Shown one piece after another: positions 1 through 6,753 of a stretch of 12,021 bases of DNA. Positions within the stretch are counted from its first letter, which is position 1. Every line of letters starts with the position of its first letter. The position numbers were made by a program, and so were the translations under genes. The notes beneath the pieces were generated by a model. That model was not told the DNA's origin. It did no database searches and saw only the letters and a program-made list of their open reading frames with translations. Source of the DNA: an uncultured Burkholderiales bacterium (GTDB lineage Bacteria; Pseudomonadota; Gammaproteobacteria; Burkholderiales; Burkholderiaceae_C); the NCBI GenBank assembly GCA_937927685.1, contig CALBSC010000066.1, positions 1 through 12,021 on the forward strand, in the 5' to 3' direction.

Positions 1-96
1 AACCTCACCAAGGGCCAGATCCTGCAGCAAGCCGCCACCGCCATGCTTGCCCAGGCCAACCAGATGCCCAACGTGATCTTGTCGCTGTTGAAGTAA
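1..96 (+). CDS. fliC: Flagellin, C-terminal end (partial)
   Basis: The first 31 codons of the window read in frame 1 to a TAA stop. They encode the extreme C-terminus of flagellin, the subunit of the flagellar filament. Visible hallmarks are the alanine/glutamine-rich helix AATAMLAQANQ followed by a short hydrophobic end, NVILSLLK. Flagellins typically finish this way (the D0 domain, which lines the filament core and carries the export and FliS-binding region). The rest of the gene lies before the window. The neighbours flaG, fliD and fliS immediately downstream support the call. Which flagellin paralogue this is cannot be told from the fragment. Confidence 0.9.
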   Translation, partial: NLTKGQILQQAATAMLAQANQMPNVILSLLK

Positions 97-105
97 GCGT
101 GCTAA

Positions 106-142
106 GCTTCGCGGACGCAGAGAAAGGTCTGTTCCGCGAAGC
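106..142 (+). terminator. Stem-loop after fliC, possible terminator or mRNA end-stabiliser
   Basis: GCTTCGCGGA at 106-115 is exactly complementary in inverted orientation to TCCGCGAAGC at 133-142. This gives a perfect 10-bp GC-rich stem with a 17-base loop. It begins 10 bases after the flagellin stop codon. No T-run follows the stem, so it is not a classical intrinsic terminator. It could attenuate read-through so that flagellin mRNA far exceeds flaG-fliD, or protect the flagellin transcript 3' end; both roles are inference. Confidence 0.5.
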
Positions 143-161
143 CTGAGTACAGGAGACGACC

Positions 162-554
162 ATGAATCCATTGTCAGCGGCAGCCGGCAATGTCACCGGC
201 ACCTACCAGACGGTTTCGACCGTTCCGGAGCCCGTCGTCCGCCACGATGCTGATGTCGAGGCGGCGGCCAAGGTCGCCAGTACGCCCGCCGTTAAGCTTG
301 AGACCAGTGTGCAGGAGGCGGCCAAACCTGCACGCGATGCCGTGGAAGTGACCACCCAGCAGATTCAGCACTTTGTGTCTTCCATGCAGCGCCAGCTCAA
401 CGTCTCGAAAGATGATGTCACGGGCTACATTTCGGTTCAAATCATCAACCCCGACACGGGCGAAGTGATTCGCACCCTGCCCAACGACGAGTTGTTGCGC
501 ATCGCCCGCAGCTTTGAGCAGTTGGGCAGCACCATGGTGCATCAAAAAGCCTGA
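162..554 (+). CDS. flaG: FlaG family flagellar protein
   Basis: This 130-residue protein of the FlaG family is a small flagellar protein linked to filament length or assembly in polar flagellates; its biochemical role is not firmly settled. The N-terminal half (about 1-62) is variable and low-complexity. The conserved domain is residues 64-130. It includes the characteristic stretch around IINPDTGEVIRTLPNDELL and a C-terminal helix. The ATG at 162 has a good ribosome binding site, AGGAG at 151-155, 6 bases upstream. The gene sits between fliC and fliD, the usual place for flaG. Its stop codon overlaps a small hairpin before fliD. Confidence 0.92.
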   Translation: MNPLSAAAGNVTGTYQTVSTVPEPVVRHDADVEAAAKVASTPAVKLETSVQEAAKPARDAVEVTTQQIQHFVSSMQRQLNVSKDDVTGYISVQIINPDTGEVIRTLPNDELLRIARSFEQLGSTMVHQKA

Positions 555-571
555 TGGCCGGCTCGGCCATC
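553..571 (+). other. Hairpin across the flaG stop / fliD leader
   Basis: GATGGCC at 553-559 pairs with GGCCATC at 565-571 around a 5-base loop. The stem starts within the flaG stop codon and ends 12 bases before the GTG start of fliD. There is no T-run that would make it an obvious terminator. It may tune fliD translation or mRNA processing, but that role is inference. Confidence 0.4.
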
Positions 572-583
572 TAGAATTTCATC

Positions 584-1969
584 GTGGCCATTTCGTCTAC
601 CCCTTCATCCAGCTCGACCGGCAGCAGCGGGTCGTCCATTGACGTTGCGGGCATCGTCAGTCAGCTCATGGCGGTTGAGCAAAAGCCTGTCACGCTGATC
701 GACAACAAACTGCAGACCTCCAGCCTGAAGATCAGTGCCCTGGCCAGTTTTCAGGCCAAGCTTTCCAGTTTCAAGGACTCCCTGGACGCCCTGCAAACGC
801 CGGCTAACTTCAATGTCCGAAGCGTCTCGTCCAGCCTCACCAGTGTCGCCACGGCCACTGTCACCAACGGGCAATCCCCCGATGCGGGCCGGGTCAACCT
901 CACGGTCTCGCAAACAGCGGCCGCCTCACTGGTCAATGTCTCCGGTTTCACCAGCAATTCACAGGCGATCAACAACGCCACCAGCTACAGCATTCAGGTC
1001 GGCGGGACCACTTACACTCCCACCGCAGCGGACAACATCGCCACCCCCGCTCAATTGCGCGACTGGGTCAACACCAAGGCGGGACTGAAAGACGCTGTGA
1101 GAGCTACCCTGGTGCAGCAAGACAGTACCCACTGGGTGTTGTCGTTGCAAGGGCTGTCGACCGGGGCTGCCAACCAGATCAGCGTCACCGGCCCCACCGG
1201 CGGTGCCACTTCCGTCACCAACGTTCAATCGGCGCAAGACGCGACCTTCACGCTGAACGGCATCCAGTTCACCCGCAGCAGCAATACCGTGACCGATGCC
1301 GTCAATGGTCTGACTTTGCAACTTGTCAGCGCCGCGGCCACACCCACGGTGATAGACGTCACCGCCGACAATTCGGGCGTTGCCCAGCAAGTCCAGGCAT
1401 TTGTATCCAGCTACAACGATTTGTTGGCCGAGTACAAACGAGACACCCAATCCAGCCTGGACGCCAACCAGCGGGGCGCCCTCAACAGTGACCTGACCTT
1501 GTCCACCATCATGCGACAGATCAATTCGGGCTTGATGACTTCGATCAAGTCCGCCAGCGGCGCCAGCCTGGGAACAGGCAGTGATCTGTCCATGCTGGGG
1601 GTGGAGTTCAACAGCGATGGCTCCCTGAGCTTCAACCAGACCTTGTTCAATGCATCGACGAAATTGCCCGCCGTGCTGGCACAAGGCATTTCGCTTGGCT
1701 ATGCATCGGCGACCCAAACCTTGTCGGCCACCCTGTCCAACGTGCTGGGCAGCAGTGGTAGCCTGGCGGACCGCATCGACGAAGAAAAGACAACGCAATC
1801 CGACCTCAACAAGCGGCGCACCCAGTTGCAAGAGAAACTCGCCACTTTGCAAGAGCGTTACACCGCACAGTATGCATCCCTGGACGCCTTGCTGTTCAAG
1901 CTGAACAACACCAATAATGCGCTGAAAAGTGCCCTGGATGGCTTGACCAACTCGCAGAAAAATAACTGA
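584..1969 (+). CDS. fliD: Flagellar filament cap protein FliD (HAP2)
   Basis: FliD forms the cap complex at the filament tip and guides folding and insertion of exported flagellin. In polar flagellates it can also act as an adhesin. The 461-residue product has the usual length. The FliD N-terminal domain covers about residues 15-110, with the typical opening IDVAGIVSQLMAVEQKP, in which helices lead to a short conserved segment. A serine/threonine-rich variable middle follows. The FliD C-terminal domain covers about 220-455 and ends in a charged coiled coil from about residue 397 that should form the leg of the cap. The start is GTG at 584. An in-frame TAG at 572-574 rules out anything earlier, and no clear Shine-Dalgarno is seen, so initiation may be weak or structure-dependent. 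Confidence 0.95.
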   Translation: MAISSTPSSSSTGSSGSSIDVAGIVSQLMAVEQKPVTLIDNKLQTSSLKISALASFQAKLSSFKDSLDALQTPANFNVRSVSSSLTSVATATVTNGQSPDAGRVNLTVSQTAAASLVNVSGFTSNSQAINNATSYSIQVGGTTYTPTAADNIATPAQLRDWVNTKAGLKDAVRATLVQQDSTHWVLSLQGLSTGAANQISVTGPTGGATSVTNVQSAQDATFTLNGIQFTRSSNTVTDAVNGLTLQLVSAAATPTVIDVTADNSGVAQQVQAFVSSYNDLLAEYKRDTQSSLDANQRGALNSDLTLSTIMRQINSGLMTSIKSASGASLGTGSDLSMLGVEFNSDGSLSFNQTLFNASTKLPAVLAQGISLGYASATQTLSATLSNVLGSSGSLADRIDEEKTTQSDLNKRRTQLQEKLATLQERYTAQYASLDALLFKLNNTNNALKSALDGLTNSQKNN

Positions 1970-1973
1970 CACC

Positions 1974-2456
1974 ATGAGCCAACGCGCCCTCAATGCCTAC
2001 GCTACCACCGAGCGAGAAACCGCCGTCTCGTCGGCACGGCCGGTCGATCTGGTGGTGCTGGTGTTTCAACGTGTCCTGGACCACTTGCGGCACGGCCGTC
2101 AAATGATGGTTCAGGAAGAAGACTCTGCCGTCCCCCTGACCAAGGCCTTGCAGCTGATCAACGCAGGGTTGCAGGCCTGCCTGGATCGACAGCAAGGGGG
2201 CGATATTGCCGACAACCTCGGCCATTTGTATGAGTGGGCCAGCCGGGAAATCATGCTGGCGCGCATCAAGAAAGACAGCGAACGCATCACTGCGGTCATC
2301 GAGGTGCTGACCACCGTCTCCAGTGCCTGGCTCGAGTTGGCGAGCCACGGACAGGACACTGGGTTGGCTGGAGGCAGTGCTGCGTCCTCCACGATCAGTG
2401 TCGCAAGCCCGCGAACGCACGTGGCCGCCTATCATCAGGCAGCCAGCGCCGTATGA
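1974..2456 (+). CDS. fliS: Flagellin export chaperone FliS
   Basis: FliS binds the C-terminal helices of newly made flagellin in the cytoplasm, prevents premature polymerisation and delivers it to the export gate. Residues 1-120 match the FliS fold. The early motif NAYATTERETAVSSARPVDL resembles the family's N-terminal segment ending in a proline before the first helix. Four amphipathic helices follow, including LYEWASREIMLARIKKD. The protein is 160 residues, longer than the usual 120-140. Beyond about residue 125 there is a Ser/Ala/Gly-rich tail with no recognisable fold. ATG 1974 lies 4 bases after the fliD stop with no evident Shine-Dalgarno, which suggests translational coupling. No fliT follows; only 56 bases separate it from the next gene. 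Confidence 0.9.
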   Translation: MSQRALNAYATTERETAVSSARPVDLVVLVFQRVLDHLRHGRQMMVQEEDSAVPLTKALQLINAGLQACLDRQQGGDIADNLGHLYEWASREIMLARIKKDSERITAVIEVLTTVSSAWLELASHGQDTGLAGGSAASSTISVASPRTHVAAYHQAASAV

Positions 2457-2512
2457 GCACGTCCTGAGGCGCGTTCTCATCGGATTCATCGACAACACAT
2501 TCAGCGATCAGC

Positions 2513-3451
2513 ATGCAAATTCCGCTGACGCTGCCCGAACAGACCACCCCCCTGCCCACGCGGCGGGAGATCCAGGCACTGAGCCCGGTCAGTCCCGTGC
2601 CGGGGGTTGAAGGCATCGCCGAAACGCTGGATCCGCGACTGGCCCTGCAGTGGACGCAGCCGGTTCTTGCAGACCACTCTGCGGACCTGGCCCGTTCGGT
2701 CCTGGAAGGGATCGCTGCCACACCCTCTGACGCCAAGAACTCGGGGGGGACAGTGCCGGTCCCACTCGTCGCGCTAACGGTGACTTGGTCCGCGCTGGCC
2801 CAGACACTGGAACCCTTGTTGCAACGCATCCATGCGTCAACGACCGACGCCGCCGTGCCATGGCCCACGACCCCTACTCAAGGGGCAGACAGCGAGGCCG
2901 CCGCTGAAGTGGGTGCCCCGGCTTTGCTGCGAGCAATGGACAGTCTCCACCGCCAACTGACACAGTCCGATCTGTTCGCGCCCCAGCACCTGATTCGGCA
3001 CTGGTTCCAGGCCAACGACCTGCAAGCGCCATCGCCGGTCACCTCTTCGACGCCCGATTCGGCCACACTGTCCCGCTGGGCCCTGGCTTTGTCACCCGAC
3101 AGCCCAACCGCCGAACAGATCACCCGATTGCTGCTGGAGGGCAAGATGCAATGGCAGGGTGAATTGCTACCCGGCATCGCGGTTCAACTCGACCGTGAGG
3201 ATGCCTGGCGTGAAGACCCCGCCCACCCCGGTCAGGTGCAAAAGGGGGCTGCACTGCGTGCGCAGATCGACCTGCCTCGATCGGGACGCATGACGGTCAC
3301 TGCCTACCAGTGGGGTACGCACATCGACCTGCGCGTCCATATGTCGGCCGCTCCAGACAATCCGCTCCAGCTGGCATGGCCGCAGTTACAAGACCGGTTG
3401 GCGCAATTGGATCTGCCCAATCTGCGAGTAGGACGTGAGGATAGGCCATGA
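2513..3451 (+). CDS. FliK-like protein, putative flagellar hook-length control
   Basis: This diverged 312-residue protein is probably related to FliK, the secreted ruler that measures the hook and switches export from hook to filament subunits. The evidence is its C-terminal part, about residues 215-310. It has a hydrophobic beta-rich pattern (AQIDLPRSGRMTVTAYQWG, then IDLRVHM) followed by a helix (LQLAWPQLQDRLAQLDL) ending in a beta-like LRVG, in the order seen in the FliK C-terminal domain. The N-terminal two thirds is rich in Pro, Thr, Ser and Ala without a clear fold, as in FliK. It overlaps an FlhB-tail gene by ATGA, and FliK's known partner is the FlhB C-terminal domain, which supports the assignment. 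ATG 2513 has no obvious Shine-Dalgarno. A run of seven G occurs at 2743-2749. The match is inferred by eye, and the gene could be a paralogue of a true fliK elsewhere. Confidence 0.6.
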   Translation: MQIPLTLPEQTTPLPTRREIQALSPVSPVPGVEGIAETLDPRLALQWTQPVLADHSADLARSVLEGIAATPSDAKNSGGTVPVPLVALTVTWSALAQTLEPLLQRIHASTTDAAVPWPTTPTQGADSEAAAEVGAPALLRAMDSLHRQLTQSDLFAPQHLIRHWFQANDLQAPSPVTSSTPDSATLSRWALALSPDSPTAEQITRLLLEGKMQWQGELLPGIAVQLDREDAWREDPAHPGQVQKGAALRAQIDLPRSGRMTVTAYQWGTHIDLRVHMSAAPDNPLQLAWPQLQDRLAQLDLPNLRVGREDRP

Positions 3452-3768
3452 GCGCCAAGGCCTACACACAGCAGGCGGTGGCGCTGGGCTATCAGGCTGG
3501 CGCACCCGCGCCCAAGTTGCTGAGTCAAGGTCGTGGAGTACTGGCCGAAGCCATCATCCGTCGCGCGCAGGAATTGGGCATCCCCACCAAAACAGACCCT
3601 TCGCTGGTGGAGTTCCTGATGCAACTCGATGTGAATGACTGGGTGCCCCCTGAGCTCTTTGCCGCCGTAGCCCAAGTGCTGGCCTGGGCCTATGAGGTCG
3701 ACGGCAAACCGCTGCCCTTTGACAAGGAAGAGATGCCGCGCCAATCGCCGATACCGATTGAGCGCTAA
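3448..3768 (+). CDS. FlhB C-terminal-domain homologue (FlhX/FhlB type export switch protein)
   Basis: The 106-residue protein corresponds only to the cytoplasmic domain of FlhB/YscU, the part of the flagellar type III export gate that sets substrate specificity. Visible family features are AVALGY (residues about 10-15), then GRGVLAEAIIRRAQELGIP, TDPSLVEFL, and a terminal VPPELFAAVAQVLAWAY. No membrane segments are present. The autocleavage motif NPTH of true FlhB is absent, replaced by residues around YTQQ just before AVALGY, so it should not self-cleave. Similar stand-alone proteins (FlhX) can substitute for the cleaved FlhB C-terminal fragment in epsilonproteobacteria. ATG 3448 overlaps the stop of the FliK-like gene and has GAGG at 3437-3440, 7 bases upstream. 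The gene ends 15 bases from the converging fliE, with no terminator visible between them. Confidence 0.85.
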   Translation: MSAKAYTQQAVALGYQAGAPAPKLLSQGRGVLAEAIIRRAQELGIPTKTDPSLVEFLMQLDVNDWVPPELFAAVAQVLAWAYEVDGKPLPFDKEEMPRQSPIPIER

Positions 3769-3783
3769 GGTGCGGCCGATCGA

Positions 3784-4119
3784 TCAGACCTGCAAGTTGG
3801 TGACTTCTTTGTAGGCGTCAACCAGTCGGTTGCGCACGGCAATCATGCTCTGGAAGGACAGGTTGGCCTTTTGCAAAGACACCATCACCTCTTCGAGGGT
3901 CATGTTGCTCTCTCCCGTGGAGAAGGCCTGCACATTGTCCTGAGCCGTGTTTTGAGCCTGGTTCACGTCGTGAACAGCTTGGCGCAGCAGGCTCTGAAAG
4001 TCATGGCCATCGGCGTTGACGCTCGGCTGCGTGGACGTCACGGGTGTGAGCTGACCCGCCGCCATGTCAGACATGACGCGCATCTGGCTCAACAAATTCT
4101 GGACGTTATCCGCACTCAT
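3784..4119 (-). CDS. fliE: Flagellar hook-basal body protein FliE
   Basis: FliE is an early exported subunit that joins the MS ring (FliF) to the proximal rod. The product is 111 residues, a normal length. The C-terminal third carries the family signature: NMTLEEVMVSLQKANLSF, then VRNRLVDAYKEVTNLQV, where the RN.LVDAY.E pattern is diagnostic. The N-terminal half is variable. The ATG at 4119 lies 21 bases after the fleR stop on the same strand with no clear Shine-Dalgarno. It may be expressed both as the last gene of a fleS-fleR-fliE unit and from a sigma-54 promoter inside fleR (4311-4327). In many relatives fliF follows fliE, but here the next gene is convergent, so fliE is separated from the rest of the basal-body genes. 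Confidence 0.95.
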   Translation of the reverse strand: MSADNVQNLLSQMRVMSDMAAGQLTPVTSTQPSVNADGHDFQSLLRQAVHDVNQAQNTAQDNVQAFSTGESNMTLEEVMVSLQKANLSFQSMIAVRNRLVDAYKEVTNLQV

Positions 4120-4140
4120 GGTTGCAATGGTAGAGCAATT

Positions 4141-5565
4141 TCAGTCAAAGTCAAAACCGGCTTCCTTGTAGGCCTTCAGCTTGTACCGCAAGGCCCGCTC
4201 GGACAGTCCCAGGATGGCGACCGCTTCCTTGCGGTTGCCCCCAACCTGGGCCAACACCTTCAGAATATGGTCCCGTTCGATGGACTCGATATCCTGGGGT
4301 GCCGTGTTCTTTGCAAGATCGGTGCCACCTTGACCTCCTGCCGGCTCCGAGACGCCCGTGCCCCCTGTTGCCAGGCCCATGGCCGGCCCAGCCAGCGACG
4401 TTGAACCGACCGATCCACGAACGTCCAGTTCCACGTGCTCCGGTTCGATCAGCCGTCCGTCGCACATCAGGAGTGCCCGCTGCATGGCGTTCTCCAGTTC
4501 GCGCACATTGCCTGGCCACGGATACGCGAGCAAGACCTGCTCAGTCGCCGCGGAGAACTGCAAGCCGGTCAATCCCATGGTACTGCCGTAGCGCTCCAGG
4601 AAGGCATTGGCCAGTGGCAGGACGTCGAGCGTCCGGTCACGCAAGGCCGGGATTCGAATGGGGATCACCGCCAGCCTGAAGTACAAGTCCTCCCGGAAGC
4701 GCCCGTCTTTCACGCGCTGCTGCAAGTCCTGGTTGGTTGCCGCCAGAATGCGAATGTCACACTGGATCGATCGCATGGAACCCAGCCGTTCCACCACCTT
4801 GTCTTGCAGCACACGAAGCAATTTGGCTTGCAACTCCAGGGGCATCTCGCCAATTTCATCGAGAAACAGCGTGCCGCCCTCGGCCTGCTCGAACTTGCCG
4901 GGCTGCGATTTGGTGGCGCCAGTGAAGGCGCCCTTTTCGTACCCGAACAAGGTGGATTCGAGCAAGTTGTCTGGAATGGCTGCGCAATTGATGGCCACGT
5001 AGGGCTTGCTCTGACGTTTGGATTTGGCGTGAATGTGGCGCGCAAAAATATCTTTACCTACCCCGGACTCACCCGTCAGCAACACGGTGGTGTCGGTGGG
5101 CGCCACGCGTTCACAACGTTGAACCACGGCATGCGTTGCCGGGTCAGCGGCAATGATTGCCGACTTGGCGGCAGGATTTGCCGACGTGGGACGCGGTTGA
5201 CAGCGTGCGATCACCTCGAGCAATTGCTGCGGCATGAACGGCTTGACCAGAAAATCCCGCGCGCCTGATTTCAAGGCCTGAATCGCCAACTGGGTATCGG
5301 CGTAAGCCGTCATGACCACCACCGGCAACTGCGGGTTGCGGGCTCGGGCGCTGTCGAGCAGCTGCAAGCCGTTCATGCCAGGTAAGCGGAAATCCGTGAT
5401 GAGCAGCTGGTTGTCGTCATGGCTAACCAGGGGCAGCGCATCTTCCGCGCATTCGAAGGCCTGAAAAGGAATACGCCCCAGGGTCAGGGTCACACTGATG
5501 GCTTCGCGCAAATCAGGGTCGTCTTCAACCAGGAGTACGTGTGGAATGTCCATGATGGTGTTCAA
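4141..5565 (-). CDS. fleR: Sigma-54-dependent flagellar response regulator FleR/FlrC
   Basis: This NtrC-type activator of middle/late flagellar genes has 474 residues. The receiver domain is about residues 8-122, with acidic pair D15/D16, phosphoacceptor D58, T86 and K108. The AAA+ domain is about 140-380, with Walker A GESGVGKD at 165-172, the sigma-54 contact loop GAFTGA at 212-217, and Walker B GTLFLDEIGEM at 231-241. A Gly-rich linker at 383-416 precedes a Fis-type helix-turn-helix at about 428-466. All motifs needed for sigma-54 activation are intact. The partner kinase is immediately upstream. The chosen start is TTG at 5565, overlapping the kinase stop by 4 bases, with GGAG 5 bases upstream. 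An ATG at 5553, four codons in, is an alternative without a good Shine-Dalgarno. FleR versus a generic NtrC-like regulator is decided by the kinase type and the fliE neighbour. Confidence 0.92.
   Translation of the reverse strand: MNTIMDIPHVLLVEDDPDLREAISVTLTLGRIPFQAFECAEDALPLVSHDDNQLLITDFRLPGMNGLQLLDSARARNPQLPVVVMTAYADTQLAIQALKSGARDFLVKPFMPQQLLEVIARCQPRPTSANPAAKSAIIAADPATHAVVQRCERVAPTDTTVLLTGESGVGKDIFARHIHAKSKRQSKPYVAINCAAIPDNLLESTLFGYEKGAFTGATKSQPGKFEQAEGGTLFLDEIGEMPLELQAKLLRVLQDKVVERLGSMRSIQCDIRILAATNQDLQQRVKDGRFREDLYFRLAVIPIRIPALRDRTLDVLPLANAFLERYGSTMGLTGLQFSAATEQVLLAYPWPGNVRELENAMQRALLMCDGRLIEPEHVELDVRGSVGSTSLAGPAMGLATGGTGVSEPAGGQGGTDLAKNTAPQDIESIERDHILKVLAQVGGNRKEAVAILGLSERALRYKLKAYKEAGFDFD
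4311..4327 (-). promoter_or_regulatory. Sigma-54 (RpoN) promoter within fleR, reading toward fliE
   Basis: On the - strand, positions 4327 down to 4311 read TGGCACC-GATC-TTGCAA. This matches the sigma-54 consensus TGGCACG-N4-TTGC(A/T) at every conserved base except the seventh, with correct spacing between the -24 GG and the -12 GC. The predicted start is near 4301, about 180 bases upstream of the fliE ATG, so the leader runs through the end of fleR. fliE promoters in pseudomonads are known to be sigma-54 dependent. The site is also codons for GTDLAK of FleR, so coding constraint could explain part of it, but the segment falls in a variable Gly-rich linker. Confidence 0.65.
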
Positions 5566-6665
5566 AAATGCTCCAGGCTGGGCAAAACAACGGTAAAACA
5601 GGCACCGCCCTCGGGCCGGTTGTGCGCAGTGATGTCACCGCGGTGGCTGCGGATGGTGTTGCGCGCAATCGCCAGACCCAGCCCGGTGCCGCTGATGCGG
5701 CTGGTGGCAAAGGGATCAAACAGGTGGTCCAGCATGTCCGGGGCAATGCCAGGCCCCTCATCCTCGATCACGATGCGCACATGCGCAGCATCGGTGCTGG
5801 TGCGAACACAAATGGCCTGCCCGCTCGTGCAGACCTGGAAAGCGTTTTCCACAATGCCGATCAGGGCGGAGACCAGAGATGATTTTTCCACCGAGACCAG
5901 GTGTCCGGGGGCATTGAGCTCCAGCGACAGGCTCATGCCTCGTTCCTGGCGCAAAGCCTCCAGGCTTTGAGCCGCCTCACGCACCAGATCGTCGACCGGC
6001 CACTGACCCGTCTTGAGGGGGCGTGTGCGAATGAACTGCAGCATGTTGCTCGACAACTTGTTCAGGCTCAGCAACTGGCCCTGTAGCCGCCGGGCAAAGT
6101 CCTGCTGATCCGCGACGGGCAGATCCGGACTGGTCAGGTGCGAGGCATACAGCAAGGCGGTGGACAACGGCGTGCGCAATTGATGCGCAATGGCCGCCGA
6201 CATCTTGCCCATGGCAGCCAGACGATCCACACGTTCGCTTTCCTCGAGGGTGCGCAAGTTGTCCGTGATGTCCTGTATCTGAATCACGCTGCCATGCGGA
6301 TTGACGATCTGCTGCATCTGGACGGTCCTACGAGTGCCTTGCTCGACGAATTGGTATTCATTGGGACCCTCGCCCGCCATCCAGGCATCGGGCACGCGCC
6401 AGACCGACGAGGTGACCAGTTGCGGCAACAACTGGCTCGCCGCTGGATTGACGTGAGTGACCACGCCTTGCTCCACCAGGATGACTGCCGCAGGCAAGGC
6501 GTCCAGCAACGAGTGCAGTCGCTGATTGGCCTTGACCAGGTCAGCGCTCAAGGCGTCGACCTTCTGGCTCAGAGCCGCGTGCTGTTTCTCCAGGTTCTGG
6601 GAAGCCTGGACAAACAGGTCAAAGGCGCCTGCCAGGTCCAGGGCGGCGGGGGAAGACTCGCTCAC
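5562..6665 (-). CDS. fleS: Flagellar sensor histidine kinase FleS/FlrB
   Basis: This cytoplasmic kinase should phosphorylate FleR at D58. Numbered from the GTG at 6665 it has 367 residues. There is an N-terminal coiled-coil-like helix at about 15-55, then a PAS domain at about 50-135 with the motif VVTHVNPAA. The HisKA domain follows, with phosphoacceptor H161 in AHQLRTPLSTALLYASHL. Catalytic features are N274 in IVENAF, the G1 box DEGPGIA from 302, and GTGLGLA at 326-332. The AHQ.RTPLS...LYA.HL form of the H-box is characteristic of FleS/FlrB kinases. No membrane segment is seen, so it should sense a cytoplasmic cue, perhaps basal-body assembly. GTG 6665 is preferred because GGAG (6678-6675) is 9 bases away; a TTG at 6671 would be only 3 bases away. 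Confidence 0.92.
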   Translation of the reverse strand: MSESSPAALDLAGAFDLFVQASQNLEKQHAALSQKVDALSADLVKANQRLHSLLDALPAAVILVEQGVVTHVNPAASQLLPQLVTSSVWRVPDAWMAGEGPNEYQFVEQGTRRTVQMQQIVNPHGSVIQIQDITDNLRTLEESERVDRLAAMGKMSAAIAHQLRTPLSTALLYASHLTSPDLPVADQQDFARRLQGQLLSLNKLSSNMLQFIRTRPLKTGQWPVDDLVREAAQSLEALRQERGMSLSLELNAPGHLVSVEKSSLVSALIGIVENAFQVCTSGQAICVRTSTDAAHVRIVIEDEGPGIAPDMLDHLFDPFATSRISGTGLGLAIARNTIRSHRGDITAHNRPEGGACFTVVLPSLEHF

Positions 6666-6753
6666 GCGCAAAGACTCCGTTTTGTAAAAGATGCCAGCAT
6701 GTCATCAGCGATTGGTGATCCCATCAAGAACGATAACAGAAAGCAACCGACGC

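Noticed and set aside
959..1993. A 344-codon open frame on the - strand opposite fliD.
   Set aside because: The forward frame is clearly FliD. The reverse frame is a Gly/Gln/Val-rich shadow without conserved motifs.
3152..3168. Possible sigma-54 promoter on the + strand in the FliK-like gene (TGGCAGG...TTGCT).
   Set aside because: The spacer is one base too long, so the -24 and -12 elements are off register, which normally abolishes sigma-54 promoter function.
3741..3756. GCCGATAC resembling a sigma-28 (FliA) -10 element at the end of the FlhB-tail gene.
   Set aside because: No TAAA-like -35 element occurs at the required distance, and no + strand gene lies downstream to be driven.
4435..5268. 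A 277-codon open frame on the + strand opposite fleR.
   Set aside because: It is antisense to the AAA+ domain, whose motifs are all intact on the other strand; the translation resembles no family.
6708..6723. Possible sigma-54 promoter for fleS on the - strand.
   Set aside because: Only the GG and GC dinucleotides can be placed. The flanking consensus bases do not match, and the TGG form is off by one base.
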